Notes: a model not told the origin generated them from the letters alone. Positions 25,983 to 36,694 are shown, counted from the stretch's first letter. The stretch is DNA of 64,000 bases from Micromonospora halotolerans (GCF_032108445.1 NZ_CP134876.1:1426001-1490000); one strand, 5' to 3'. Translations and numbers: made by a program.

Positions 25983-28900
25983 CGTGGTGGTGCCTCCCCG
26001 AGCGTTTCACTCAATGCTTGCCAGTAGATGTCCTGCGCCCGCCGTAACAGTCCGTCCCGGATAGCTCGCTCACCTTCTGTCAATGGACGGTCGCCCGCCT
26101 CGGGCAGCACTTCAAGATCTCGCCGAACCTCGTACAGGGCATGTTCCCACTCCGCCACATCGTCGAGCGCAGCCAGGTGCAGCCGAAGCTCCGCAAGGTG
26201 GCCGTTCGACATGCGGAGGTTCAACAGCACATCGCGATAGCCACTCTCCTGCGGCTTGAGGAATCGGTCCTTGATGTGGAGAATCACCACCTCCGGGTCG
26301 TCGGCCAGTTGCGCCAGGGCTCGGTAGACGTCATCGAGTCTGTGAAACTGCACCTTGGCGCCAGCCAGGTCCTTGAGCCGGGATGCGTCGTTGGCGTACT
26401 CCACAAGCTTGTCCTGCACCCGTTCCCGACTTTTGGGCTCCGTTCTCCAATCGGGTTGCCCATCGTCCCCGGCAACGGCGATGGCGATCTCATTCAGTTC
26501 GCGCTGCGCCACAGCGGCGTCGGCATAGAGCTGATCGACGTAGGCAAACAGGTAGGCCTCGTCATCACGCCGGGAAATGTCGAAACTCAACTGCACGTTC
26601 GCCTGCCCACGAGCCGCGATCGCAACAGAAATCTGGCGTTGTTGTTCGGTGACGGGCGTGGGTAGCGGATCCGGCGGTTCCGGCGTGATCACCGCCCTGG
26701 GCCCTTGTGCTGCGATGTCTTTCAGCACTCCGCCTAGAACGTCGATCGCCTCTTGGTGGCTGGCCAGGTGGTGGAGGGTGATCGGGCGGGCGGTCAGCGA
26801 GTTGGCGAGTTCCGGTGTCGAGAGGATCATCCGGACCAGGTCGGGGCGCTGCGCGAGCTGCCGGACCAGGGTCTCGGCCAGCAGTTCCTCGTGTCGGGGT
26901 GGCGCCTCCCACGTGTGGTCGAGCATCTGCTGGACGCGCGGGTCGGCGAGCAGCCGCGTCAGGTCACCGGCCGCCGCCGGGTCCAGCTCCGGCACCAGCC
27001 GTTGCAGCGTCGGCCCGTCGACGTGTTGCGCCAGCTCGACCGGCGTCACCCCGTCGGCGAAGACCTCGTCCAGGCTGCCGCTCGCGGCCAGCGCATCCCG
27101 CACGTACCGCCCGGCGGCGATCCGGTCGGCGTGCGCCTTACGGTGCGCGTTCCGCGTCCGGACCGTTTCCGGCTCGGTGTCCGGAGCGCTGCCGGGGAAC
27201 GAGGTGCCGTCCGGCCGGTGGTGGAAGGTGGTGGTTTCGCCGAGCAGGTGGACGTGGTTGAAGTCCGGCGAATCGCCATCATCGGGCGTGGGCGGTGGTG
27301 GTGGTTCGACTGGTCGCGGCGGCAGCGATGGTTCCACCGGGTCGGGCAGGACGTTGTAATCACCCGGCGGCCGGCCCGCGAGCGGCATCGGACGACCGTC
27401 GGGACCGAGCACCAGCGCGTCGACGCCCACCACGTTGTGCGGATCGCGGACACCACTGTGGGTGTAGAGCGGACGTCCGCTCATCCGGCCGGTCTGCGGG
27501 TCCAGGTAGAGGACGGTGCCGTCCTGGTTCAGCGCCACCCAGGCGTGTGAGCCCCCGCCCTCGTAGCTGGTCATGAGGAACGCGTAGCTCCCGTGTCCGC
27601 CCGCCAGGAGCTGCCCGTGCAGGTCGCGGTAACCGCCCTCGATCACCCCACGCGTCTCGTGGTCGGGAACGCCCGGCAGTGCGGCGGGACAGAGATTCTG
27701 GAACCGACCGCCGGTGGTCTCCTCGACCCGACGCGGTCCGTCCGCCTCGCCGCCCAGCGGCCGATGGACGTCCCCGAGCAGGTAGCCGTCGAAGGTGCGC
27801 GGCGCGGAGACCCGCGGCCGGCCGTGCATCCAGGTCTCGAAGAGCGACAACGTGCAGTCCAGGCAGTTGATGCCCCGGGTGGCGTCCGCCGCCGGTCCAC
27901 CATCGTTCGCCAGCCGGAACCACCCGCCCCGGCGGGGGTCGGCAGTCCGCACCACCCTGCCGTCGGGATGCCGCGGCATCTGGCGCTCCAGGTCGGTCTG
28001 ATGCAGCGCGAGCGGTGGCCGGAGGCCGCCCCGCATGCCGTACCGACGCGAGCGGTCGATGGGCGGTGGATGGCCGTCGCCGGTGAGCGCCGAGTGGTCC
28101 GCCGTCTCGACGGCACCCAGCGCGAGGTCGGCCACATCGTCATTGATCCGGTAGAAGTCGACGTCGTCCTCGACCATCACCTCAGCCGGCACGACCGATC
28201 CGGCGAGGACACGCTGCGCTTCCTCACGCAGTTCGAGGGCCTCGAGGCTGGCTTCGCGCGCCTCCCGATGCCACCGGGCGGCGGCCAGGTCCCGGCCGGC
28301 GCGATCGAACTGGGTGGCCTGTGCTCCCCAGTCGCTTGCCCGCTCCTCGTGGTAGTCGGCGCGCTCGCGAAGCCAGTCCGCCCGCTGCTGGCGGCGGCTC
28401 TCCTCGTACCACTCCCGCTGCGACCGGAGATAGCCGTGATAGCGACGCCTGTCGAGGGCCTCCCGGTCGGCGGTGAGCCGCGCCGCCCGTTCCTTGGAGG
28501 GCATCCGGCGCGGTGGCGGCGGGTCAGAGGGGCCGGGCGGTGTCCACGGAGGGTCGGACGCGGGACGCTGTGGTGCCAGCGTCTCCAGCAGAGGGAAGCG
28601 GGGGTTCGGCGCGGGCCGGGGGTCGGGCACGCTGACCGGTGCCCCCGGCCCTGGGCCAGCGGCCGGTGCGGCGTTCGGGTGCGCCGACGGGGCGGCCAGC
28701 GGCCCGGCCTGCCCGGTCACGGTGCCCACCGGTGTCTGGTCCGCTGGCGCCGGTATCGGCCCGTGCGCGGGTGGGGCCACGGCGGCAGGCGGGCCGACCA
28801 TGGTCGGCGGGGCCGCCGCCTGCATCGGCGCCGTCTGGGCCGGCGTGCCGACGCCGGGCAGCCCGGAGGCCTTGACCGGACCGGACGTCGGCTCGGCGGT

Positions 28901-30277
28901 GTCGGAACTGGGCGCCCGGGCAACGGGCGCTTCGACGGCCACGGCCGAGAGCGTCGGGCTAGCTGAGGCCCGCGCTGGGCTCGTCGTCGCGTCCGCTGTC
29001 GGAAGATCGGTCGTCACCGCCACGTCCACCCGGTGAGCCGGTGTAGCGCCGACGCCCGCCGCAACGTCGACGGACGGGAGGTGCGCCGGAGGCCCGTCGC
29101 CGACGAGCGACGACGGAGGGTTCGCTGCCGAGGCGGAATGGGCCGTCCCGGGATGAGGCACCGGGCCGGGATCCCCGGGGAGCGGGACCGGGTCCGGCAT
29201 CCGCTGGGAGGGGATGACGCCGGCGGACGGCGGGAGCCCCAGGTCCACCGGCTGCGCGGGAAGACCGGCCAGCTTCTCGTCGAGCCGGTGGTGCAGCGCG
29301 CTGTCGGCCTGCCCGGTGGCGGAGCCGCTGGCGCCGGAGGCCGCGGCCCGGGCGATGTCCTCCAGCGACAGGTCCTGACCGGTGGCGAGCCCTGCCGCGC
29401 TCTCGGCCAGGGTCTCGCCGGCCATCTCCCGCCCGAAGTGCTCCCCGATCCGGGCGAACCGTCCGTGCGCGTGCCGCCCGAGGCCGGCCAGCGGTGCCGC
29501 CGCCCCGCCGGCGAAGCCACCGAGCCCCGACATGCCCACGTCGGTCAGGTCCAGGCCGGCACGCCGGCCCGTGGAGTTCTGGTGCGCCTGCGTCGCCAGA
29601 GTGGTGCCGGCCTCCTGCCCCGCCTCGACCAGTCCGGCCAGCACGGCCCGGCGGGCGAGCCCGCGGGCGCCGCTCTTGACGACCTCCTTGGCGGCCCGCT
29701 CGCCGGCCTCCTTCAGCCCCTCCTTGACGGCCTTACGGGCCAACTGGGCCACCAGCCGCTTGAAGATCTGCTGCACGGCGACGCGGCTGGCCGTGATCGC
29801 GGCGCCGGCCGCCGGCGAGGCGGCGCCCATGGTCAGCACGGTGGCCACCGCGAGCGAGAGCAACTCGACGACCAGGATGCCGAGCTCGATCCAGGCTTCG
29901 AGCTTGGCGCCCTCGATGTCGCAGCCGCACGAGTCGACCAGCTTGCCCAGCTCGCCGGTCGCCGCGACGAGGACGTGCAGCGGCGCGTCCTCCCCCTCGG
30001 CGACCTTGCCCCAGGCGATGTCGAACGCCTGCGCCACCAGGCCGCTGCCGCCGTATCCGCTGCGGACCTCGCCAGCAGCGGTGGTGGCATCGTTCCGCGG
30101 GCCGGCCAGGACGCCGGCGACGCCGTACCACTGGTCGGCCAGGTCCCAGACGGCCCGTTCGTCACCCTCCGGCCACTCGACGCCGACGACCCAGTCCAGC
30201 GCCTCGTAGATCCAGCCGGGCACGTCCCAGGGGCAGTAATCGAGCGGGTGCGGGATCGGGCTGGGCAGCATGCTCAC
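25979..30277 (-). CDS. polymorphic toxin: WXG-like N-terminus, papain-like domain, RelA/SpoT-like C-terminus
   Basis: A 1432-residue protein with a modular toxin layout. Residues 1-130 are helical and WXG100/type-VII-like (VWDLADQWYGVAGVL). Residues 130-300 contain hydrophobic and amphipathic helices. Residues 340-590 are a Pro/Ala linker, and 595-695 a charged helical stretch. About 740-970 looks like a Tox-PL papain-fold domain: NCLDC (Cys805, Cys808), SHAW (His911) and YLDPQTG (Asp926) give a Cys-His-Asp triad as in toxin glutamine deamidases. About 1210-1400 resembles a RelA/SpoT nucleotidyltransferase: Arg1278, Lys1282, Ser1283, Lys1290, then LKDLAGAKVQF (Asp1303), KDRFLKP, SGYRDVL and AELRLHL (Glu1363). 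Such domains make alarmones, (p)ppApp, or modify tRNA in known toxins. GC content drops over the last 250 residues. The C-terminal call is by motif only. Confidence 0.72.
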   Translation of the reverse strand: MSMLPSPIPHPLDYCPWDVPGWIYEALDWVVGVEWPEGDERAVWDLADQWYGVAGVLAGPRNDATTAAGEVRSGYGGSGLVAQAFDIAWGKVAEGEDAPLHVLVAATGELGKLVDSCGCDIEGAKLEAWIELGILVVELLSLAVATVLTMGAASPAAGAAITASRVAVQQIFKRLVAQLARKAVKEGLKEAGERAAKEVVKSGARGLARRAVLAGLVEAGQEAGTTLATQAHQNSTGRRAGLDLTDVGMSGLGGFAGGAAAPLAGLGRHAHGRFARIGEHFGREMAGETLAESAAGLATGQDLSLEDIARAAASGASGSATGQADSALHHRLDEKLAGLPAQPVDLGLPPSAGVIPSQRMPDPVPLPGDPGPVPHPGTAHSASAANPPSSLVGDGPPAHLPSVDVAAGVGATPAHRVDVAVTTDLPTADATTSPARASASPTLSAVAVEAPVARAPSSDTAEPTSGPVKASGLPGVGTPAQTAPMQAAAPPTMVGPPAAVAPPAHGPIPAPADQTPVGTVTGQAGPLAAPSAHPNAAPAAGPGPGAPVSVPDPRPAPNPRFPLLETLAPQRPASDPPWTPPGPSDPPPPRRMPSKERAARLTADREALDRRRYHGYLRSQREWYEESRRQQRADWLRERADYHEERASDWGAQATQFDRAGRDLAAARWHREAREASLEALELREEAQRVLAGSVVPAEVMVEDDVDFYRINDDVADLALGAVETADHSALTGDGHPPPIDRSRRYGMRGGLRPPLALHQTDLERQMPRHPDGRVVRTADPRRGGWFRLANDGGPAADATRGINCLDCTLSLFETWMHGRPRVSAPRTFDGYLLGDVHRPLGGEADGPRRVEETTGGRFQNLCPAALPGVPDHETRGVIEGGYRDLHGQLLAGGHGSYAFLMTSYEGGGSHAWVALNQDGTVLYLDPQTGRMSGRPLYTHSGVRDPHNVVGVDALVLGPDGRPMPLAGRPPGDYNVLPDPVEPSLPPRPVEPPPPPTPDDGDSPDFNHVHLLGETTTFHHRPDGTSFPGSAPDTEPETVRTRNAHRKAHADRIAAGRYVRDALAASGSLDEVFADGVTPVELAQHVDGPTLQRLVPELDPAAAGDLTRLLADPRVQQMLDHTWEAPPRHEELLAETLVRQLAQRPDLVRMILSTPELANSLTARPITLHHLASHQEAIDVLGGVLKDIAAQGPRAVITPEPPDPLPTPVTEQQRQISVAIAARGQANVQLSFDISRRDDEAYLFAYVDQLYADAAVAQRELNEIAIAVAGDDGQPDWRTEPKSRERVQDKLVEYANDASRLKDLAGAKVQFHRLDDVYRALAQLADDPEVVILHIKDRFLKPQESGYRDVLLNLRMSNGHLAELRLHLAALDDVAEWEHALYEVRRDLEVLPEAGDRPLTEGERAIRDGLLRRAQDIYWQALSETLGEAPPR

Positions 30278-30295
30278 GCGCGGATCCTCCGGTGG

Positions 30296-30652
30296 TCAGC
30301 GCCAGGGCCGGTGCGGGTTGTGCTGCTGGTGCGGGACCTCGCCGATCTGGCGGGCATTGGTCAGGTCGGTCTCGACCGTGGCGACGACGGAACGCACCAC
30401 GTCGGCGCCCAGCCCTTCGAGCGACCGGCCGAGAATCTCCCAGGCGCGCAGCAGGGTCTCCGCGTAGCCCTGGTAGTGCTTGTCGAAGGCGGCGCCGATG
30501 TCGTCCCGACCCCACGGGCGGCGCGCGCTGGCCGCCGCTATCGGGTCGCCCGCCTCGCGCCGGGAGGCGGTGACCGCCTCGCCGGCCAGGGCCAGGTCGG
30601 CACCGCCGCGCCGGGCCCGGTCCGGATCCAGCCAGATCTCCCCGTCGGACAT
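30296..30652 (-). CDS. WXG100-like / ESX-type small protein
   Basis: A 118-residue helical protein of the size and pattern of WXG100-like type VII secretion partners. The start is [22 protein letters not shown], with a turn [21 protein letters not shown] in place of the classical WXG, and a second long helix follows. ATG 30652 is used; the frame is open further upstream only within the YbaB-like gene. It lies 4 bases after that gene and 18 bases before the toxin, so it probably helps fold or export the toxin. Confidence 0.7.
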   Translation of the reverse strand: MSDGEIWLDPDRARRGGADLALAGEAVTASRREAGDPIAAASARRPWGRDDIGAAFDKHYQGYAETLLRAWEILGRSLEGLGADVVRSVVATVETDLTNARQIGEVPHQQHNPHRPWR

Positions 30653-30656
30653 GCGA

Positions 30657-31070
30657 TCACTCGCCGCGGGACAGGACGGCGTCGGCCCGGCCCAGCAATG
30701 CTCCGAAGTCATGGGTGCGCAGGAACTCCACCGATGGCGAGCCCGGCGGCAGGTAGCCGGCGACCAGCTCGCGGGTGGCGGTGACCGCGGCGCGGGACGC
30801 CCGCAGCACGGTGTCGGTGATCTTCCGGCTCAGCGCGCCGGCGTCCCGGTCGCGGAACACCGAGGGAGCGACCTCGACGCTGATCAGCTCGCCCCGGGCG
30901 CCCACGACCGCCGTCACCTGCCCGTCGTCGGAGCGCTCGGTCACCCTCAGCTCCGCGAGCCTGATCTGCAGTTCGTCCAAACCGGACCGAAGTCGCTGGT
31001 ACTGGCCATACACCTCGTCGAACCGCGCACGCAGCGCGCGGTTCGCATCCCGGTCCGCGCTCTCGGCCAC
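30657..31070 (-). CDS. YbaB/EbfC-like protein, first gene of toxin operon
   Basis: A 137-residue protein with a long N-terminal helix and the YbaB/EbfC core [25 protein letters not shown], then paired C-terminal helices. Classical YbaB proteins bind DNA as nucleoid factors, but in actinobacteria copies of this family regularly precede WXG100-like and polymorphic toxin genes, where their role is not settled. The last 25 residues are extra. The start ATG 31070 faces the divergent SUKH-3 gene across 80 bases that contain a 15-base palindrome. Confidence 0.78.
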   Translation of the reverse strand: MAESADRDANRALRARFDEVYGQYQRLRSGLDELQIRLAELRVTERSDDGQVTAVVGARGELISVEVAPSVFRDRDAGALSRKITDTVLRASRAAVTATRELVAGYLPPGSPSVEFLRTHDFGALLGRADAVLSRGE

Positions 31071-31116
31071 GCCACTCCCCTTCCGTCACCGTCAGTAGGG
31101 CCGACCATACCGGGCG

Positions 31117-31131
31117 CCACGGAATCCGTGG
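31117..31131. promoter_or_regulatory. palindrome in the divergent toxin/SUKH-3 promoter region
   Basis: CCACGGAATCCGTGG is a perfect palindrome of two 7-base arms around one base. It lies between the divergent starts at 31070 and 31151, 19 bases before the latter. It is a candidate operator for shared control. Confidence 0.4.
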
Positions 31132-31150
31132 GGTCCGGTAACTTCAGGCT

Positions 31151-32383
31151 GTGATCGAACGACAGCAGGTCGAGGAACTCGCCGCCGTCTGGGCTCGACG
31201 GGATTCCGAGCGCCTGGGATTCCCGTGCACTCCGTTCGTCGAGGAGTTCGACCTGGGTTACCTGGTCACGTCCACGGTGGCGCCCGAGGCCCGGGCTCTC
31301 CCCGGTGACCTGCCGGCCACGGTCATCGACAAGGAGACCGGCGAGCTGTCGACCTGGCCACGCGTGCCGGCCGCCGCTGTCGAGCAGATGTTCCGGCAGC
31401 GCCGAACGGCCGCGCCGCGGGCGCCGCGCACCGTCGACCCGGCCGGCCAACTGCTCCGCGAGATCACCCGGTTGCCCACACCCGGCGCCGCGGCCCACCT
31501 CACCGTCGACGGCCGCACGCACGTCGCGCAGGGCGCCAAGGGCGACGTCGAGCTGCACCACCATCCGCTGGTCGCGTCCTATCTGGACGAGCTGCCCGCC
31601 GGCCACCTGGTCCGCGGCGGCGAGCGGCACGCCGAGATGATCGTCGTCTCCGACGTTCTGCATGAGCAGGATCACGCACTGACGTCCGCCGGTCGCACCC
31701 CGCTCGGCCTGGACGAGGCCAGATCGCTACTCGGCAAGGCCCGGATGGAGTTCTTCCGCATCCGGGAACCGGGCGACCCGGCCGGCGGCCCGTGTGAACT
31801 CCGCTGCGAGTCCTGCATCAGATTCCTGGTGCACTTCAACGTCCTCCCGTGGCCCGAACTGGCCTACGCCGAGGAGTGGCACGCTGACCCGCAGAACGAC
31901 CCCGAACCCGGCCGGTTTCCGGCCGAGGTGGCGAACGCCCTCGTGGTCGCCGGCTGGCAGCCGCACTTTGGCGACGAGGTGTCAGCCGCCGCCTCCATTC
32001 GGAAGGTCACGGAGGTCAGCGGGAGCCGGCACGCACATCACCCCTTTCCGGCCGCGCTGGAAGCCATCACCGCCTTTCCCGGCCTGGTCGGTGCGCGACA
32101 AGGGCCGGGCGAAGAGGTCTGGATCTCCCGGTTCGACATCCGACCCCGCAAGATGGCCCACACCGCCGACACCCTCGCCGATTTCGGGGCGGTGCTCGGT
32201 GTCCGGCTGTTCCCGCTCGGCAGCGAGCGGCAGGAGAGCATCATCGCCGTCGACGAGCACGGCCGGATCTTCGCGCTCGATCAGGCCGGCGAGTGGTTCC
32301 TCGGCCCGGACATCGACGCCGCCCTCACCACCCTGCTGCTCGGTCGCGCTCCCGCCCGGGTCCGCGACGACGGCACCTGGTGA
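31151..32383 (+). CDS. deaminase-like / SUKH-3 immunity fusion protein
   Basis: A 410-residue cytoplasmic protein with three parts. Residues 1-80 (GFPCTPFVEEFDLGYLV, TVIDKETGELSTWP) look like the YrhB/Imm35-type region. Residues 100-232 look like a YwqJ-type nucleic-acid deaminase fold, with HAE at 160-162 and the Cys cluster CELRCESC (Cys215, 219, 222) after REPGDPAGGP. Residues 255-400 form a SUKH-3 domain (FPAEVANALVVAGWQPHF ... GVRLFPLGSERQESIIAVDEHGRIFAL). SUKH proteins neutralise toxins in polymorphic toxin systems, and YwqJ deaminases are usually toxins, so one chain may carry both. It diverges from the toxin operon and starts with GTG. Confidence 0.68.
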   Translation: MIERQQVEELAAVWARRDSERLGFPCTPFVEEFDLGYLVTSTVAPEARALPGDLPATVIDKETGELSTWPRVPAAAVEQMFRQRRTAAPRAPRTVDPAGQLLREITRLPTPGAAAHLTVDGRTHVAQGAKGDVELHHHPLVASYLDELPAGHLVRGGERHAEMIVVSDVLHEQDHALTSAGRTPLGLDEARSLLGKARMEFFRIREPGDPAGGPCELRCESCIRFLVHFNVLPWPELAYAEEWHADPQNDPEPGRFPAEVANALVVAGWQPHFGDEVSAAASIRKVTEVSGSRHAHHPFPAALEAITAFPGLVGARQGPGEEVWISRFDIRPRKMAHTADTLADFGAVLGVRLFPLGSERQESIIAVDEHGRIFALDQAGEWFLGPDIDAALTTLLLGRAPARVRDDGTW

Positions 32384-32387
32384 CGCG

Positions 32388-33827
<1,440 letters not shown>

Positions 33828-33968
33828 GCTGCGCAGCCTAGACCACGCGAGGCCGCGCGGAAACAGTTGCTCAAACCCTTGTCTGCCTCGGATTTAGTAG
33901 CCAAGATGGCAGTCAGATTGCGATAACCTCCGCTGACCTTCGCCCCGGCCACCCCTCGGAGACACCTG

Positions 33969-35405
33969 ATGAGCGATCAGCAGCAGCTGCGCAACTTCGT
34001 CAACGGCGAGTACGTCGACCCGGTGGACGGCGGGTACGCCGACCTGATCGACCCGTGCACCGGCGAGGTCTTCGCCCAGGCGCCGGTCTCCGGGGCCGCG
34101 GACGTGGACGCGGCCATGAAGGCGGCCGCCGCCGCGTTCGAGGGCTGGCGGGACGCCACCCCGGGCGAGCGGCAGAAGGCCCTGCTGAAGCTCGCCGACG
34201 CCGTGGAGTCCCGGGCGGCCGAGCTGGTCGACGCCGAGGTCCGCAACACCGGCAAGCCGCGGCAGCTCACCGCCGACGAGGAGCTGCCGCCGGCGGTGGA
34301 CCAGTTCCGGTTCTTCGCGGGCGCCGCCCGTCTGCTGGAGGGGCGCTCGGCCGGCGAGTACATGGCCGGGCACACCTCGTACGTGCGGCGGGAGCCGATC
34401 GGCGTCTGCGCCCAGGTGACGCCCTGGAACTACCCGCTCATGATGGCGGTCTGGAAGATCGCCCCGGCCCTGGCGGCGGGCAACACGGTGGTGCTGAAGC
34501 CCTCCGACACCACGCCGGTGTCGACGCTGCTGCTGGCCGAGATCGCGTCCGAGTTCCTCCCGCCGGGCGTGTTCAACGTGGTGTGCGGCGACCGGGACAC
34601 CGGCCGGGCGCTGGTGTCGCACCCGACCCCGCAGTTCGTCTCGATCACGGGGTCGACCCGGGCCGGCATGGAGGTCGCCGCGGCGGCCGCCCCGGACCTC
34701 AAGCGGACCCACCTGGAGCTGGGCGGCAAGGCCCCGGTGGTGATCTTCGACGACGCGGACGTGGCGGCGGCGGCCGAGGCCATCGCGGTGGGCGGCTACT
34801 TCAACGCCGGCCAGGACTGCACGGCCGCCACCCGGGTGCTGGCCGGGCCGGGCATCCACGACGACTTCGTGGCCGCCCTGGCCGAGCAGGCCCGCAACAC
34901 GAAGACCGGCGCGCCGGACGACGAGGACGTGCTCTACGGCCCGCTGAACAACGCCAACCAGCTCGGCCGGGTACGCGGGTTCGTGGACCGGCTGCCGGAC
35001 CACGCGAACGTCGAGACCGGCGGCTCCCAGCTCGGCGAGCGCGGCTACTTCTACGCGCCGACCGTGGTCTCCGGGGTTCGCCAGGCCGACGAGATCATCC
35101 AGGACGAGGTGTTCGGGCCGGTCATCACCGTGCAGCGCTTCTCCGACGAGGACGAGGCGGTGCGCTGGGCCAACGGCGTGGACTACGGCCTCTCCGCCTC
35201 GGTGTGGACGAAGGACCACGGCCGGGCCATGCGGATGACGCGCCGGCTGGACTTCGGCTGCGTCTGGGTGAACACGCACATCCCGTTCGTCTCGGAGATG
35301 CCGCACGGCGGCTTCAAGCACTCCGGGCACGGCAAGGACCTCTCGGTCTACAGCCTGGAGGACTACACCCGGATCAAGCACGTCATGCACAACATCGAGG
35401 GCTGA
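33969..35405 (+). CDS. gamma-aminobutyraldehyde dehydrogenase-type ALDH
   Basis: A 478-residue aldehyde dehydrogenase of the PatD/betaine-aldehyde branch, which oxidises 4-aminobutanal (from putrescine) to GABA. The active site shows THLELGGKAPVVIFDD (Glu) and FNAGQDCTAATR (Cys). NAD binding is shown by [24 protein letters not shown]. The C-terminal signature is GGFKHSGHGKDLSVYSLEDYT. The ATG at 33969 follows a weak GGAG site. It is followed after 3 bases by gabT, which supports the GABA assignment. Confidence 0.85.
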   Translation: MSDQQQLRNFVNGEYVDPVDGGYADLIDPCTGEVFAQAPVSGAADVDAAMKAAAAAFEGWRDATPGERQKALLKLADAVESRAAELVDAEVRNTGKPRQLTADEELPPAVDQFRFFAGAARLLEGRSAGEYMAGHTSYVRREPIGVCAQVTPWNYPLMMAVWKIAPALAAGNTVVLKPSDTTPVSTLLLAEIASEFLPPGVFNVVCGDRDTGRALVSHPTPQFVSITGSTRAGMEVAAAAAPDLKRTHLELGGKAPVVIFDDADVAAAAEAIAVGGYFNAGQDCTAATRVLAGPGIHDDFVAALAEQARNTKTGAPDDEDVLYGPLNNANQLGRVRGFVDRLPDHANVETGGSQLGERGYFYAPTVVSGVRQADEIIQDEVFGPVITVQRFSDEDEAVRWANGVDYGLSASVWTKDHGRAMRMTRRLDFGCVWVNTHIPFVSEMPHGGFKHSGHGKDLSVYSLEDYTRIKHVMHNIEG

Positions 35406-35408
35406 GCC

Positions 35409-36677
35409 TTGTCGAGCGGGGAACTGCACAAGCGGCGCGGGGCGGCGGTGGCCCGCGGTGTGGGCAGCACGATCGCCTCCTACGTCGACCGCGCGGGCGG
35501 CGGGACGATCACCGACGTCGACGGGCGGGAGTGGATCGACTTCGCGGCCGGCATCGCGGTGGCCAACGTGGGCAACTCGGCGCCGCGGGTGGTCGAGGCG
35601 GTCCGGGCGCAGGTCGAGCGCTTCACGCACACCTGTTTCATGGTCGCGCCCTACGAGTCGTACGTGGCAGTGTGCGAGCAGCTCAACGCGCTGACCCCGG
35701 GCGACTTCGAGAAGCGCTCGGCGCTGTTCAACTCCGGCGCCGAGGCGGTGGAGAACGCCGTGAAGATCGCCCGGCACGCCACCGGGCGGCCGGCGGTGGT
35801 GGTCTTCGACCACGCGTACCACGGCCGGACCAACCTGACCATGGCGCTGACCGCGAAGAACATGCCGTACAAGCACCGGTTCGGGCCGTTCGCCGGTGAG
35901 GTCTACCGGGTGCCCATGTCGTACCCGCTGCGCGACGGCGGCCTCGACGGGGCGACCGCGGCGGCCCGGGCGATCGAGATGGTGGAGAAGCAGGTCGGCG
36001 GGGAGAACGTGGCGGCGCTGCTGATCGAGCCGATCCAGGGCGAGGGCGGTTTCGTGGTGCCGGCCCAGGGGTTCCTGCCGGCGCTGCGGGAGTGGGCGAC
36101 CGCCGCCGGCGTGGTGTTCGTGGCTGACGAGATCCAGACGGGGTTCTGCCGGACCGGCGACTGGTTCGCCTGCCAGCACGAGGGCGTGGAGCCGGACCTG
36201 ATCACCCTGGCCAAGGGCATCGCGGGTGGGCTGCCGCTCGCCGCGGTCACGGGCCGGGCGGAGCTGATGGACGCGGTGCACGTGGGCGGCCTCGGCGGGA
36301 CGTACGGGGGCAACCCGATCGCCTGCGCGGCCGCGCTGGCGGCCATCGAGACGATGCACGAGCTGGACCTGGCCGCCGCCGCCCGGCGGATCGGCACGGT
36401 CATGGTCGACCGGCTGCGCGCCATCGCCGCCCGCGACCCGCGCGTCGCCGAGGTGCGTGGCCGTGGCGCGATGCTCGCCGTGGAGATCGTCCAGCCCGGC
36501 ACGTTGACCCCGGACCCGGCCGCCACGGCGGCGATCTCGGCGGCCTGCCACGCGGCCGGGCTGCTCACCCTCACCTGCGGCACGTACGGCAACGTGCTGC
36601 GCTTCCTGCCCCCGCTCGTCATCTCCGACGACGAGCTGGCCCGGGGCCTGGACATCCTGGACGCCGCCTTCGGCTGA
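35409..36677 (+). CDS. gabT: 4-aminobutyrate aminotransferase
   Basis: A 422-residue class III PLP aminotransferase, which moves the amino group of GABA to 2-oxoglutarate and yields succinate semialdehyde. Seen are NSGAEAVENAVKIARHATG, EPIQGEGGFVVPA, FVADEIQTGFCRTG and the PLP Lys in TLAKGIAGGLPLAAV. The start is a rare TTG (35409), 3 bases after the stop of the aldehyde dehydrogenase, with GAGGG upstream, and the two are translationally coupled. No other start fits the family length. A bidirectional terminator follows. Confidence 0.88.
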   Translation: MSSGELHKRRGAAVARGVGSTIASYVDRAGGGTITDVDGREWIDFAAGIAVANVGNSAPRVVEAVRAQVERFTHTCFMVAPYESYVAVCEQLNALTPGDFEKRSALFNSGAEAVENAVKIARHATGRPAVVVFDHAYHGRTNLTMALTAKNMPYKHRFGPFAGEVYRVPMSYPLRDGGLDGATAAARAIEMVEKQVGGENVAALLIEPIQGEGGFVVPAQGFLPALREWATAAGVVFVADEIQTGFCRTGDWFACQHEGVEPDLITLAKGIAGGLPLAAVTGRAELMDAVHVGGLGGTYGGNPIACAAALAAIETMHELDLAAAARRIGTVMVDRLRAIAARDPRVAEVRGRGAMLAVEIVQPGTLTPDPAATAAISAACHAAGLLTLTCGTYGNVLRFLPPLVISDDELARGLDILDAAFG

Positions 36678-36694
36678 CCGTCAGCCCTCGATCG

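Noticed and set aside
24907..32383. Prophage or integrative element
   Set aside because: No integrase, transposase, att-like direct repeats, tRNA or structural phage gene was seen; the toxin operon has its own logic.
33894..36551. 885-codon minus-strand frame opposite the aldehyde dehydrogenase and gabT
   Set aside because: It is antisense to two genes with intact catalytic motifs and has no recognisable domain.
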